DNA of 64,000 bases. Source: Planctomycetota bacterium. Its GTDB lineage: Bacteria; Planctomycetota; SZUA-567; H5-PLA8. The stretch covers positions 248,001 through 312,000 of the forward strand of contig JAOSKN010000002.1 in assembly GCA_027493525.1 (NCBI GenBank), read 5' to 3'. Position 1 is the first letter of the stretch, and each line of letters opens with the position of its first letter. Both the position numbers and the translations under genes were made by a program. This document shows, one piece after another, positions 1 to 6,916 of this stretch. The notes beneath the pieces were generated by a model. It did not search any database and was not told the origin of the DNA. It saw nothing but the letters and a program-made list of their open reading frames with translations.

Positions 1-1
1 G

Positions 2-79
2 GTCTGTGGCTGGATCATGATCGGCAGCCTGATTATCGCCGTCATTGTCTTCTTCTTCGCATTCTTCTTCGGTTCGTAA
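2..79 (+). CDS. C-terminal end of a membrane protein (partial)
   Basis: Frame 2 is open from the window edge to a TAA at 77-79 and gives 25 residues. They are almost all I, V, F, A and G, ending FFFAFFFGS, which reads as one transmembrane helix at the very C-terminus. The rest of the gene lies outside the window, so no function can be assigned. It ends 81 bases before the next gene. Confidence 0.45.
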   Translation, partial: VCGWIMIGSLIIAVIVFFFAFFFGS

Positions 80-160
80 ACCGTTTCCCTCTGATAGCAA
101 GCTTCACCCGTTAGGGTTCTGCACGCCCCCACCTCTATCTGAGGAAACGGAGACGAACCC

Positions 161-622
161 ATGATCAAGGTGAACGCCGCATTGTCCAAGAAGCTCCCCA
201 TCCCCGGCGTGCAGTACAGCTCGCAGGAATTCAGCGCGGGGATCGAGGCCGAGATCGGCCACCAGGAGTCGTCGGAGCAGATCAAAGCGACGATCCGGCG
301 GCTCTACGCGCTGGTCGGTGAGGCCATTGACGAACAGGTCAAGCAGGCCGGCGCGGATTCGCAGGCACCCGCCAAGGCCCCGGAGCCCGGACGCCGCAGC
401 TACCCGCGCAACCGCGCCTACCGCAACGCCAGCGGCAACGGGCGCCACGTCCCCGCGACCGAGGCCCAGAAGAAGTGCATCTTTGCCATCTGTGAAACCC
501 TTGGCCTCAACGCAGACGAAGCGCTCGCCAGCCGCGGTCTGCCGGAGTTGGACAAGCTGGGGATCAAGGAAGCGTCGGCTCTGATCGACGAACTCAAGCG
601 GCTGGAGACCGCGGGCAACTGA
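161..622 (+). CDS. Hypothetical protein of the integrated element
   Basis: A 153-residue protein with a clear ribosome site (GAGGAAACGGAG) just before the ATG. I do not recognise the family. The N-terminal third is mixed helix/strand, and residues 70-95 form a basic, Pro/Arg-rich linker. The last 50 residues (from ATEAQKKCIFAICETLGL) look like a small helical domain, with the segment LDKLGIKEASALIDELKR resembling the C-terminal helices of phage recombination proteins. It sits directly before a RecB-like nuclease gene, so a role in phage-type DNA processing is possible, but this is context only. Confidence 0.6.
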   Translation: MIKVNAALSKKLPIPGVQYSSQEFSAGIEAEIGHQESSEQIKATIRRLYALVGEAIDEQVKQAGADSQAPAKAPEPGRRSYPRNRAYRNASGNGRHVPATEAQKKCIFAICETLGLNADEALASRGLPELDKLGIKEASALIDELKRLETAGN

Positions 623-667
623 GCGACCGTCGAGAAGTCAGGATTGGATCACGGGGGAAGGTGAATC

Positions 668-1465
668 ATGGACGCGGTGGCGGCGATTCCGGTCGAGAAG
701 CTGTCCTGGTCGCGCATTTCGATCTACCGCGACTGCCCGCGCCGCTTCCGTTACCGCTACGTGGAGCGCGTCCCTGAGGAGCGCGTCAGCGCGGCGCTGC
801 CGTTCGGCGGGGCCTTCCACCAGGCCGCCGAGCGCATCGCCGAAGCCCGCATGGCTGGCTGGTCCATCCCCTCTGTCGAAGTCCTGGCCGGGGAGTACGA
901 GCGCGCCTGGCGGGAATCGGTGAAGCGCGCGCCCGCCCTGCAGTACGCGAAAGGCGAGGACGAGGCAACCCTGCGCGCTACGGCCCACCGGATGCTCGAG
1001 GCCTACCTCGAGTTTGCGCTGACCGAGAGCGGGCAGGTGCTCGCGATCGAGCAGGAAGCACGCTTTGCGGTGGGCGGGGTACCCATGGTCGCCCGCTTGG
1101 ATCTTGTGGAACTGCGCGGCGACGAACTGGTCGTCACGGACCTGAAGACGGCCAAGTCCATCTGGAACGCGAACAAAATTCGTGAAGCGATGCCCCAACT
1201 GGTCGCCTACGCCTACGCGGTCGTTCCCTTCGTCGAAGCCTTGGGCGTGAAGCGCATCAAGCCTCGCTTCATCGTGATCACCAAAGCCAAGCAGCCCAAA
1301 GTCCAGGTTCTCGAACCCGTGGCCACGGCCGACGACGCCAAACGCCTCAAGGAACTGGTTCAGGAGACGGCCAAAGGCGTCTGCGCCGAAGTATTTCCGC
1401 GCCACGAAGGCTGGCAATGCGCGCAGTGCGCGTTTCGCGAGGAATGCCTCGGGAAGGACCTTTGA
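668..1465 (+). CDS. PD-(D/E)XK nuclease, RecB/Cas4-like
   Basis: A 265-residue protein of the PDDEXK_1 (RecB/AddB/Cas4-like) nuclease family. Visible features are Y20-x-x-C23-P-R-R-F at the N-terminus, H51 in the GGAFHQAAE helix, D145 in ARLDLVEL, the metal/catalytic pair D158 and K160 in VVTDLKTAKS, and a downstream QLVAYAYA helix. With C23, the C-terminal cysteines (GWQCAQCAFREEC) match the pattern of an Fe-S cluster that staples such nucleases. It probably cuts DNA ends during recombination of the mobile element. It lies 45 bases after the previous gene and belongs to the same transcription unit. This is not evidence of CRISPR: no cas1, cas2 or array is nearby. Confidence 0.85.
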   Translation: MDAVAAIPVEKLSWSRISIYRDCPRRFRYRYVERVPEERVSAALPFGGAFHQAAERIAEARMAGWSIPSVEVLAGEYERAWRESVKRAPALQYAKGEDEATLRATAHRMLEAYLEFALTESGQVLAIEQEARFAVGGVPMVARLDLVELRGDELVVTDLKTAKSIWNANKIREAMPQLVAYAYAVVPFVEALGVKRIKPRFIVITKAKQPKVQVLEPVATADDAKRLKELVQETAKGVCAEVFPRHEGWQCAQCAFREECLGKDL

Positions 1466-1503
1466 GTCGCTTCTATCGAGCGCGTAGTCAATGGAGGTCT
1501 CGA

Positions 1504-1725
1504 ATGGTTGCGCCACGGAATCCGACGCGCGATGAGCAGGACAAGCACCGGCGAAAGTGCTGGCATACCGCGCTCCTGCGGGTCCTGGCGGCGGCGAACC
1601 TCCTCGCCGAGGCCATCGAGGGCCTTGAGGGTACGGATGCCGAGCACCAGGTCGTCCGGGCGCAGGACGCGGCCGACTTCCTGGAGGAGGCAACCGGTTG
1701 GATTGAGCGGGGAAAGGGTTGCTGA
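1504..1725 (+). CDS. Small hypothetical protein
   Basis: A 73-residue protein starting at an ATG that follows TGGAGGTCTCGA, a good ribosome site. It is rich in Ala, Glu and Leu and is likely one or two amphipathic helices (LLRVLAAANLLAEAIEGLEG). I recognise no domain. Its TGA overlaps the next gene's ATG by one base, so the two are probably translationally coupled. The longer upstream reading of the same frame overlaps the nuclease gene and has no better start. Confidence 0.5.
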   Translation: MVAPRNPTRDEQDKHRRKCWHTALLRVLAAANLLAEAIEGLEGTDAEHQVVRAQDAADFLEEATGWIERGKGC

Positions 1726-2309
1726 TGGCGCGCTCCTCAAATCAGGGCGGACGATTCCCCCGGCGCAAACCGGACGGCGACGCGGCGCCGCAACCTGTGC
1801 AGACGGGAGCCGAGCCGTGCTCGTCGGATGGCGAAGCGTGGTCGGAGTCTCTGCGCCTGCTCGACGAGTTGCGCAAACTGCGCGGCATCATGCGCGTTCG
1901 CGTGGACGAGGAGTACGCAGAGAGCCTCGTCGCACATCACCTGCGCCGCGTGCGAGCGTCCCGCTGGAATGTCGGGCTATACCGCGTCATGCGCCTAGGA
2001 CGCCTGGACGGCGAACGCTTCGTCCTGGTGCTGTACGTGCTGGCGGCCTACTACGGGCATCTGTTCATCCCCTCTTTGCGCGATGCGCTGGCACTGGCCG
2101 CTGGGTTTCACCCCGTCCGCGTCCGCACTCTGGGCATCTGGGCAACCCAAGAAGGCAGGCTCTTCCGGTTTGATGAGCAAGGAAAAATCCATCCGTCGCA
2201 AACGCTGGTCGAGATGGCCAGCGGTGCGGCGCCGATCAGCGACCAGGAAGCGGAATGGTTCCATGAAGTACTGGCGAAATGGCCGACCAAGGAGCGGCAC
2301 AATGAATAG
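1725..2309 (+). CDS. Hypothetical protein of the integrated element
   Basis: A 194-residue protein of unknown function whose ATG overlaps the stop of the preceding small gene. Residues 1-40 are basic and probably disordered. Residues 45-130 are helical (SLRLLDELRKLRGIMRVRVD, then FVLVLYVLAAYYGHLF), and the C-terminus contains an acidic helix before PTKERHNE. The segment around VRVRTLGIWATQEGRLFRFD could be a small strand-rich domain. The position between a RecB-like nuclease and an integrase suggests an accessory phage or integrative-element gene. Confidence 0.55.
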   Translation: MARSSNQGGRFPRRKPDGDAAPQPVQTGAEPCSSDGEAWSESLRLLDELRKLRGIMRVRVDEEYAESLVAHHLRRVRASRWNVGLYRVMRLGRLDGERFVLVLYVLAAYYGHLFIPSLRDALALAAGFHPVRVRTLGIWATQEGRLFRFDEQGKIHPSQTLVEMASGAAPISDQEAEWFHEVLAKWPTKERHNE

Positions 2310-2411
2310 GATGCCACGCTCTGCGGCAATGGGCGGCTGGAGCGCCCCTACAAAGCCCCTCTCGTCTTCACGTCGCGCGGGAAGAGATCGCCAACGCGTG
2401 ACCCTTTGCAG

Positions 2412-2496
2412 TGCCCCCCGGGGAGTAGGGGGGGCATTCATTTTCGGAGTCCCGTTTCCTTGCGGCCGATGGGACCCATGGGTTCCCCATACGCAG
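2412..2496. repeat. GC-run hairpin followed by CCCATGGGTTCCCC box (copy A)
   Basis: In the 203-base gap before the next gene, TGCCCCCC at about 2412 pairs with GGGGGGCA across an 8-base loop, giving a very strong hairpin. Further on, GTCCC and GGGAC can pair around 2450-2475, followed by CCCATGGGTTCCCC. A similarly built sequence lies at 4410-4489, also between element genes. Function unknown; it could be a terminator, an attachment-type site or a dispersed repeat. Confidence 0.45.
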
Positions 2497-2512
2497 GATA
2501 GGAGGTCATTCG

Positions 2513-2839
2513 ATGCAGAAAGGTAATCTCGCAAGCCCATTTCGCAAGGACTCTGCGCTCCATGCGCTCTTCGAGGCCTTTCGGCGCAGCAGCAGGCCGC
2601 TCAAGGCCAACGAAGCGGCAACCCGTGCGTGTCTGCCGGTGGCACGCGCCCAGACGCTCATCGCGGCCATGCGCAACCCCTACCACAACGCCACGATGCG
2701 CCGGGCAGGCGTGGAATTGGTTAAGGAGGGGGAGGGCTATCTGTTGCGGGGCTGCAAGGTTGAGAAGCTGGCCAGACGACCGGGGCACGGCATGGCGAAA
2801 AAGCAAAAGAAGCGTGCGAAATCCAACAAGGCGGCATAG
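2513..2839 (+). CDS. Small basic hypothetical protein
   Basis: A 108-residue protein with an excellent ribosome site (ATAGGAGGTCATTCG) before the ATG. Residues 5-75 look like a compact helical domain (SALHALFEAFRRSS, ARAQTLIAAMRNPYHN) with a winged-helix feel around GVELVKEGEGYLLRG. The C-terminal tail is strongly basic (MAKKQKKRAKSNKAA), consistent with binding nucleic acid. It ends three bases before the recombinase start, so they are probably one operon. No family recognised. Confidence 0.6.
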   Translation: MQKGNLASPFRKDSALHALFEAFRRSSRPLKANEAATRACLPVARAQTLIAAMRNPYHNATMRRAGVELVKEGEGYLLRGCKVEKLARRPGHGMAKKQKKRAKSNKAA

Positions 2840-2841
2840 CC

Positions 2842-3462
2842 ATGACCAGCAACACCTGGCGCATCGATGAAAACCGGATCCCGTCTCGCGAGGAGATCAA
2901 GCGGCTGGCCAAGGCGTGTCGAGAACGCGCCGAGGCCGCGCTGGCATCAGGGCGCAGGCAGCCCGTCGTCGACTGGATGATGCTTCACCTGCTGATCGGA
3001 TCAGGACTGCGATCGCACGAAGTCGCGGCGCTGCACGTCAAGGATCTACAGATCGGGCACGGGCAGGCGGCCGTCCATATCCGTGAAGGCAAGGGCGGTA
3101 AGCCTCGTCTTGTCGCGATCTCCTGGCGCTTGAAGAACCACCTGCGTAGATACCTGGGCTGGAAGGAGCGTCACGGCGAGCCCGTAACCCAGGAGGCCCC
3201 GGTCTTTGTTTCGGAGCAGGGAACGGAGTTCACGACACGCGGCATCCGGCATCTGTTCAAGCGCTGTCTTCGCCAAGGCGGCCTGAGCGACAAGTATGGC
3301 GTTCACGCTATCCGCCACTTTCATCTCTCGGCGCTCTATGAGAGCACGAAGGATCTTCGGCTGACTCAGGAGCAAGCCGGGCACGCGTCGGTCTCGACGA
3401 CCCAGGTCTACACGCATGTCAGTCTTGGGCGGCGCCAGGAGGCGGTCGACAAGCTGTTCTAA
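2842..3462 (+). CDS. Tyrosine recombinase, catalytic domain only
   Basis: A 206-residue phage-integrase-family protein with the complete catalytic set: Arg in GSGLRSHEVAALHV, Lys in REGKGGKPR, HAIRH (His-x-x-Arg-His), GHASVSTTQ and the nucleophile Tyr in VYTHVS. At 206 residues it lacks the N-terminal core-binding and arm-binding domains of a full integrase. That resembles short XerD-like or plasmid-resolution recombinases rather than the element integrase at 4993. It probably acts on DNA architecture within the element (dimer resolution or cassette inversion). A hairpin (GTCCGC 3467-3472 with GCGGAC 3485-3490) follows the stop. Confidence 0.85.
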   Translation: MTSNTWRIDENRIPSREEIKRLAKACRERAEAALASGRRQPVVDWMMLHLLIGSGLRSHEVAALHVKDLQIGHGQAAVHIREGKGGKPRLVAISWRLKNHLRRYLGWKERHGEPVTQEAPVFVSEQGTEFTTRGIRHLFKRCLRQGGLSDKYGVHAIRHFHLSALYESTKDLRLTQEQAGHASVSTTQVYTHVSLGRRQEAVDKLF

Positions 3463-3607
3463 ACTTGTCCGCAAAGGGCCGAAAGCGGACGAATTCGGGA
3501 AAGAACGGCACGGCGCTAAAGGGTTTGAGCCGCCTGATATCCCGAAGAAACTCGTCCGCTTTCTGGCGGTCAGGCTGTGCCAAGGCAGCTTCTTTCACAT
3601 TGCGGCA

Positions 3608-3636
3608 TTGACTTGGTATGCCAATATGAGCATAAT
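3608..3636 (+). promoter_or_regulatory. Consensus promoter with internal inverted repeat for the toxin-antitoxin pair
   Basis: TTGACT (3608-3613) and CATAAT (3631-3636) are separated by exactly 17 bases, a near-consensus sigma-70 promoter. The spacer and -10 contain TATGC (3617-3621) and GCATA (3630-3634) as an inverted repeat with an 8-base gap, a plausible operator for the XRE antitoxin. Transcription would start at about the toxin ATG (3643), so the message may be leaderless. Confidence 0.6.
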
Positions 3637-3642
3637 TATCCC

Positions 3643-4032
3643 ATGAACGAGGATGAGCCCTTGCGTCCCGTACACTGGGTGGGTTCGTCCCTTGCGGACT
3701 TGAGAGCCTGTCCCGAGGACGTCAAGGATGACGTCGGCTTCGCCCTGCGCATTGCCCAGGAAGGCGGAAAGCATGAATCGGCGAAACCGCTGAAAGGATT
3801 CGGCGGCGCGGGCGCCCTGGAAGTCGTGACGAACGAGGCCGGGAACGCATACCGCGCCGTCTACACCGTCAGGTTCACCGAAGCGGTATACGTGCTGCAT
3901 GTCTTCCAGAAGAAGTCGAAGCGGGGCATCAAGACCCCGAAGGGAGAAATTGATCTGGTCAAGCGGCGCCTACGGGACGCGACCGAGGATCACGAGCGAA
4001 GGTACGGAGGAAAGAGCCATGGCCACTCATAA
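3643..4032 (+). CDS. HigB/RelE-type toxin (phage Gp49-like family)
   Basis: A 129-residue protein of the phage-derived Gp49-like / HigB group of ribosome-dependent RNases (DUF891). Diagnostic segments are VKDDVGFALRIAQEGG, AKPLKGFGGAGALEVV, YRAVYTVRFTEAVYVLHVF and the basic tail FQKKSKRGIKTPKGEID. The protein would cut mRNA on the ribosome when its antitoxin is lost. The antitoxin gene overlaps its 3' end by 14 bases (toxin first, the HigBA order). No ribosome site precedes the ATG, in keeping with a promoter that starts transcription at the start codon. Confidence 0.85.
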   Translation: MNEDEPLRPVHWVGSSLADLRACPEDVKDDVGFALRIAQEGGKHESAKPLKGFGGAGALEVVTNEAGNAYRAVYTVRFTEAVYVLHVFQKKSKRGIKTPKGEIDLVKRRLRDATEDHERRYGGKSHGHS

Positions 4033-4360
4033 CCGCGTCGTCAAGGGTACCGGGAACGTCTTCGCCGACCTCGGCTACGCCGACGCGGAGGAGCACCAGA
4101 CCAAGGCGAGGCTTGCCAGCCGGATCGCAAAGCAGATCAAGAAGCGAAACCTCACCCAAGCGGAGGCCGCCAAGGCGCTGGGCATCGACCAGCCCAAGGT
4201 CTCCGCCATGCTCAGAGGCCGCTTTCGGGGCTTCTCCGTCTACAGGCTCATGCGCTTTGTCGCCGATTTGGGGTGCAAGGTGGAGATCGTCGCGAAGGAA
4301 GGCGGCAAGAGATCGAGAAAGATCGTCGATGAGATCCCGGTGCATGCGGGAACGGACTGA
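4019..4360 (+). CDS. HigA-like XRE-family antitoxin
   Basis: A 113-residue helix-turn-helix protein. The XRE domain runs from about residue 35 to 85 (NLTQAEAAKALGIDQPKVSA is the HTH), and the tail FSVYRLMRFVADLGCKVEIV is typical of antitoxins paired with Gp49-like toxins. The ribosome site GGAGGAAAGAGCC lies inside the toxin gene. It should bind and neutralise the upstream toxin and repress the shared promoter at 3608-3636. Confidence 0.88.
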   Translation: MATHNRVVKGTGNVFADLGYADAEEHQTKARLASRIAKQIKKRNLTQAEAAKALGIDQPKVSAMLRGRFRGFSVYRLMRFVADLGCKVEIVAKEGGKRSRKIVDEIPVHAGTD

Positions 4361-4672
4361 ACAGATCATCCTGCCGGATGTCCGACAGCTTTCCACCACG
4401 CTTGAGACGGCAGGGGGGTACCCCCTATCCCCCCGTTCTTTATCCGCGAAATGGGACCCGGCCACAGGAGTCCCATGGGTTCCCCCGGTCGTCATTCTTA
4501 TGACTCGCCATTGAGCCCTAAAGGGGAACCCACCTCTTTTTCTTCCAGCCTCGCTCTGAATGCAATCCCAAGCTGATCCTGTGTCCTTCCTGCCAAATTT
4601 CGCATCCAACCGCAACTGTATGATCCTCATTGCAGGGCCCTGAACACATGCCCTGCGAAAGCGAGGATCGTC
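4361..4672. repeat. Gene-free region with palindromes (copy B of the GC hairpin repeat)
   Basis: No gene is supported in this 312-base stretch. It holds a perfect 12-base palindrome GGGGGTACCCCC near 4413 and a 7-base inverted repeat ATGGGAC/GTCCCAT followed by CCCATGGGTTCCCC near 4450-4489 (compare 2412-2496). Just before the next start, GCAGGG and CCCTGC form an inverted repeat at about 4633-4657. These could be recombinase- or excisionase-binding or termination sites. None could be matched to a known motif. Confidence 0.4.
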
Positions 4673-4987
4673 GTGCCAGAAGCAATCAACTCCGTCGACC
4701 CCCTCTGGTCCGTGGATCAGGTTTCTGAATACCTCGGCAAGTCCCCCCGCTGGATCTACGCCGCGCTCGCCCGTCCCGACGACCAGCCCGGCTCCATCCC
4801 CCATTTCCGCGTCGGTCGTTCACCCCGCTTCGACGCGCAGGAGATCGCCGCCTGGGCTCGCGCGTCCTGTCCTCCTCTTGTCGACTGGCGGGCTTGGCAG
4901 GCGCGCGCGGATAAGGCCAGTCCTATCGTGGACATGGCGGCGAAGCACGACACGTTGATTGAGCAACCGGACGGGCCGTCGGAGTAG
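4673..4987 (+). CDS. Excisionase-like helix-turn-helix protein
   Basis: A 104-residue protein with a GTG start after GCGAGGATCG. Residues 10-65 match the MerR/excisionase HTH_17 fold: LWSVDQVSEYLGKSPRWIYA is the recognition HTH, and RVGRSPRFDAQEIAAWARA is the strand-turn-helix wing. It ends five bases before the integrase start, the usual xis-int arrangement. It would bind attachment-site DNA and bias the integrase toward excision, or repress it. Confidence 0.8.
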   Translation: MPEAINSVDPLWSVDQVSEYLGKSPRWIYAALARPDDQPGSIPHFRVGRSPRFDAQEIAAWARASCPPLVDWRAWQARADKASPIVDMAAKHDTLIEQPDGPSE

Positions 4988-4992
4988 GCGCC

Positions 4993-6177
4993 ATGGGCAT
5001 GGTCTTCAGACCGAAGAGGAAGAAGAAGGACGGCTCGACTGCGACCGCCAGCCGCTGGTACATCCAGTTTCGTGACCATTCGGGCAAACAGGTCCGCCGC
5101 GTCGGCGGCACGACCAAGGCGCAGGCCCAGGAGGCCCTTGCCGAGGCCGAGCGCCAGGCCGTGGCCCGCCGGAACGGGCTCCCGGCGGGGACGCCGGCGA
5201 CTTTGAGGTGCCGGAAGCTCCTGGAGCAGTTCCTGAAAGCCAAGGCTGCCGAGGTCGAGGACACGCAACTCGACATTCTCAAGGTCCGGATCGAATTCAT
5301 CCTCGACACGACGAGGGCCGTGGTTGTCTCCGACCTCAGCCCATCGAAAGTGCGTGCGGCCGTACAGACCCTCGAGGTCGGCGGCAACACCCGCAACAAG
5401 TACGTGGGCGCTCTGAAGGGGATGCTCAACTGGGCCGTGAAGGAGGGCCTGCTCGCGGAGCACCCGCTCAAGCACGTGAAGAACGGTTCCACCACGGAGT
5501 CGGAGACCAAGCGCCGGCCCCTGACCATCGACGAATGCCGGCGGCTGCTCAGGGCTGGGAAGGTGGGGCCCCTCCGGAGAGCGAAGAAGATGCGAGTCAG
5601 CAAGTGCCTCGATCCAGAGGCTTGGAAGGCAGTGGAACTGAAGCCTGAGGTCGAGACCCGGCTGACCCTGGAGGGACAGCGCCTGCACCTGCTCTACCTG
5701 CTGATGCTGGACACGGGGTTAAGGACCAACGAGGCGCGTTGCATACGGTGGGCGGATTTGGACCTCGAAGTCGGGGAACTGTTCTGCAGGGAGTCTTGGA
5801 CGAAAAATGGCGAGGCCGCGACGTTGCCCCTTTCACCTACGCTCCATGAAGCCCTACTGGCGTGGCGCGATATGAACCCAGGGGCCAAGCCTGCCGAAAG
5901 AGTGATCCCCAAGATCACGCGCCGGACGCTCCACCAGTTCGACGACGACCTTGGGGCGGCGGGGATCGAGAAGGTAAATCCGAGGGGCGAGGTCGTCTGC
6001 ATGCACAGCCTCCGGCACACGTTTGCCACGAGGCTGGTCGCCGCGGGCGTGGACATAAAAACCGCGCAGGTACTGCTGCGCCACAGATCCCCCGAGATCA
6101 CGCTGAAGATCTACACGCATACCGACGACCAACGGAAGCGGCGGGCGGTGGAGGGGATGGAGCAGGTGGGGGAGTGA
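4993..6177 (+). CDS. Site-specific tyrosine integrase of the element
   Basis: A full-length 394-residue phage-type integrase. The basic N-terminal arm (FRPKRKKKDGSTATASRWYI) is followed by a SAM-like core-binding domain at about residues 70-155. The catalytic domain starts at about 175, with Arg in TGLRTNEARCIRW, Lys in SWTKNGEA, HSLRHTFATRL, LLRHRSPEIT and the nucleophile Tyr in KIYTHTDD. It should integrate and excise the element carrying the genes from before position 1 to about 6.2 kb. The flanking attachment site was not identified; the 170 bases after the stop contain no tRNA. Confidence 0.92.
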   Translation: MGMVFRPKRKKKDGSTATASRWYIQFRDHSGKQVRRVGGTTKAQAQEALAEAERQAVARRNGLPAGTPATLRCRKLLEQFLKAKAAEVEDTQLDILKVRIEFILDTTRAVVVSDLSPSKVRAAVQTLEVGGNTRNKYVGALKGMLNWAVKEGLLAEHPLKHVKNGSTTESETKRRPLTIDECRRLLRAGKVGPLRRAKKMRVSKCLDPEAWKAVELKPEVETRLTLEGQRLHLLYLLMLDTGLRTNEARCIRWADLDLEVGELFCRESWTKNGEAATLPLSPTLHEALLAWRDMNPGAKPAERVIPKITRRTLHQFDDDLGAAGIEKVNPRGEVVCMHSLRHTFATRLVAAGVDIKTAQVLLRHRSPEITLKIYTHTDDQRKRRAVEGMEQVGE

Positions 6178-6347
6178 CTGGATGCTCCCGAGTCTTGCGC
6201 TTGCTCATTGGCGCCGGCCAGTAGAGCGGACTGTCTGGGAGTTCCCTCCTTTTATAGGGGGCGAAGAAGAGATCGCCCGGTTTCTCAGAGCCCTTCCGCC
6301 CTGCCAAGCCAGCGGGTATAATGACCATTGGCGTAAGGGGTTGACCC

Positions 6348-6638
6348 ATGAACATCCGAGATCTCCTGAAGGCCAAACGCGAGGCCATCCTGGCCGTCGC
6401 CGCCAAACACGGGGCGAGGAACGTGCGGATATTCGGGTCAGTGGCCCGGGGGGAAGCTGACGAGCAGAGCGACATCGACTTCCTGGTGGACGTCGGCCCC
6501 CTTCATTCGCCGTTCTTTCCTGGGGGCCTGGCGATAGACTTGGAGGAACTGCTTGGCCGCGAAGTGGACATCGTCGTCGAGGGTGGCGAGAGCCCCTATC
6601 TGCGCGCCCGCATCCATGCCGAGGCAATCCCGGTATGA
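6348..6638 (+). CDS. mntA: MNT-type nucleotidyltransferase (antitoxin-like)
   Basis: A 96-residue minimal nucleotidyltransferase. The signature is GSVARGEADEQSDIDFLVD, that is GSx10DxD with the two metal-binding Asp residues, followed by the third acidic strand EVDIVVE. MNT proteins of this size are antitoxins that AMPylate and silence a HEPN RNase encoded immediately downstream. Here the partner is reduced to a 14-codon stub starting within the MNT stop region, so this copy is an orphan. Its ATG lies 11 bases after GTAAGGGG. Confidence 0.85.
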   Translation: MNIRDLLKAKREAILAVAAKHGARNVRIFGSVARGEADEQSDIDFLVDVGPLHSPFFPGGLAIDLEELLGREVDIVVEGGESPYLRARIHAEAIPV

Positions 6639-6679
6639 CGAAGGAAGGCAAGGACGACAAGGTCTACCTCACACAATAA
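6635..6679 (+). pseudogene. Truncated HEPN (DUF86) partner of MNT
   Basis: An ATG overlapping the MNT stop codon (ATGA) opens a 14-codon frame, MTKEGKDDKVYLTQ, followed by TAA. The start resembles the DUF86/HEPN toxin N-terminus (short lead, then DDKVYLxH). Nothing after the stop continues the family in any frame. The toxin is therefore lost or disrupted right after its start. Confidence 0.5.
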
Positions 6680-6916
6680 ATGTTCGCATGGCAAAATCGT
6701 TGTGATCAAATTCTTCTGTATCTTCCAATAGGAAGGTGATTCGGCTGAAGGACCCTGTAATGGATATGGGGATCGTCGTGACGGGTCTTAGAGGCTTCCT
6801 GCTGCCCGTAGCGAATGCAGCTCTGGCCGGGCACGACATTGCGAACTATTGGAAGCTAGAGGGGCCATCGGAGTTAATGGGTGTATGAATGCAGCGTAGG
6901 CAACTACGAGATTGAA

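Noticed and set aside
668-1465. Cas4 of a CRISPR system
   Set aside because: The nuclease has Cas4/RecB-like motifs, but there is no cas1, cas2, effector or repeat array; phage-type recombination context explains it.
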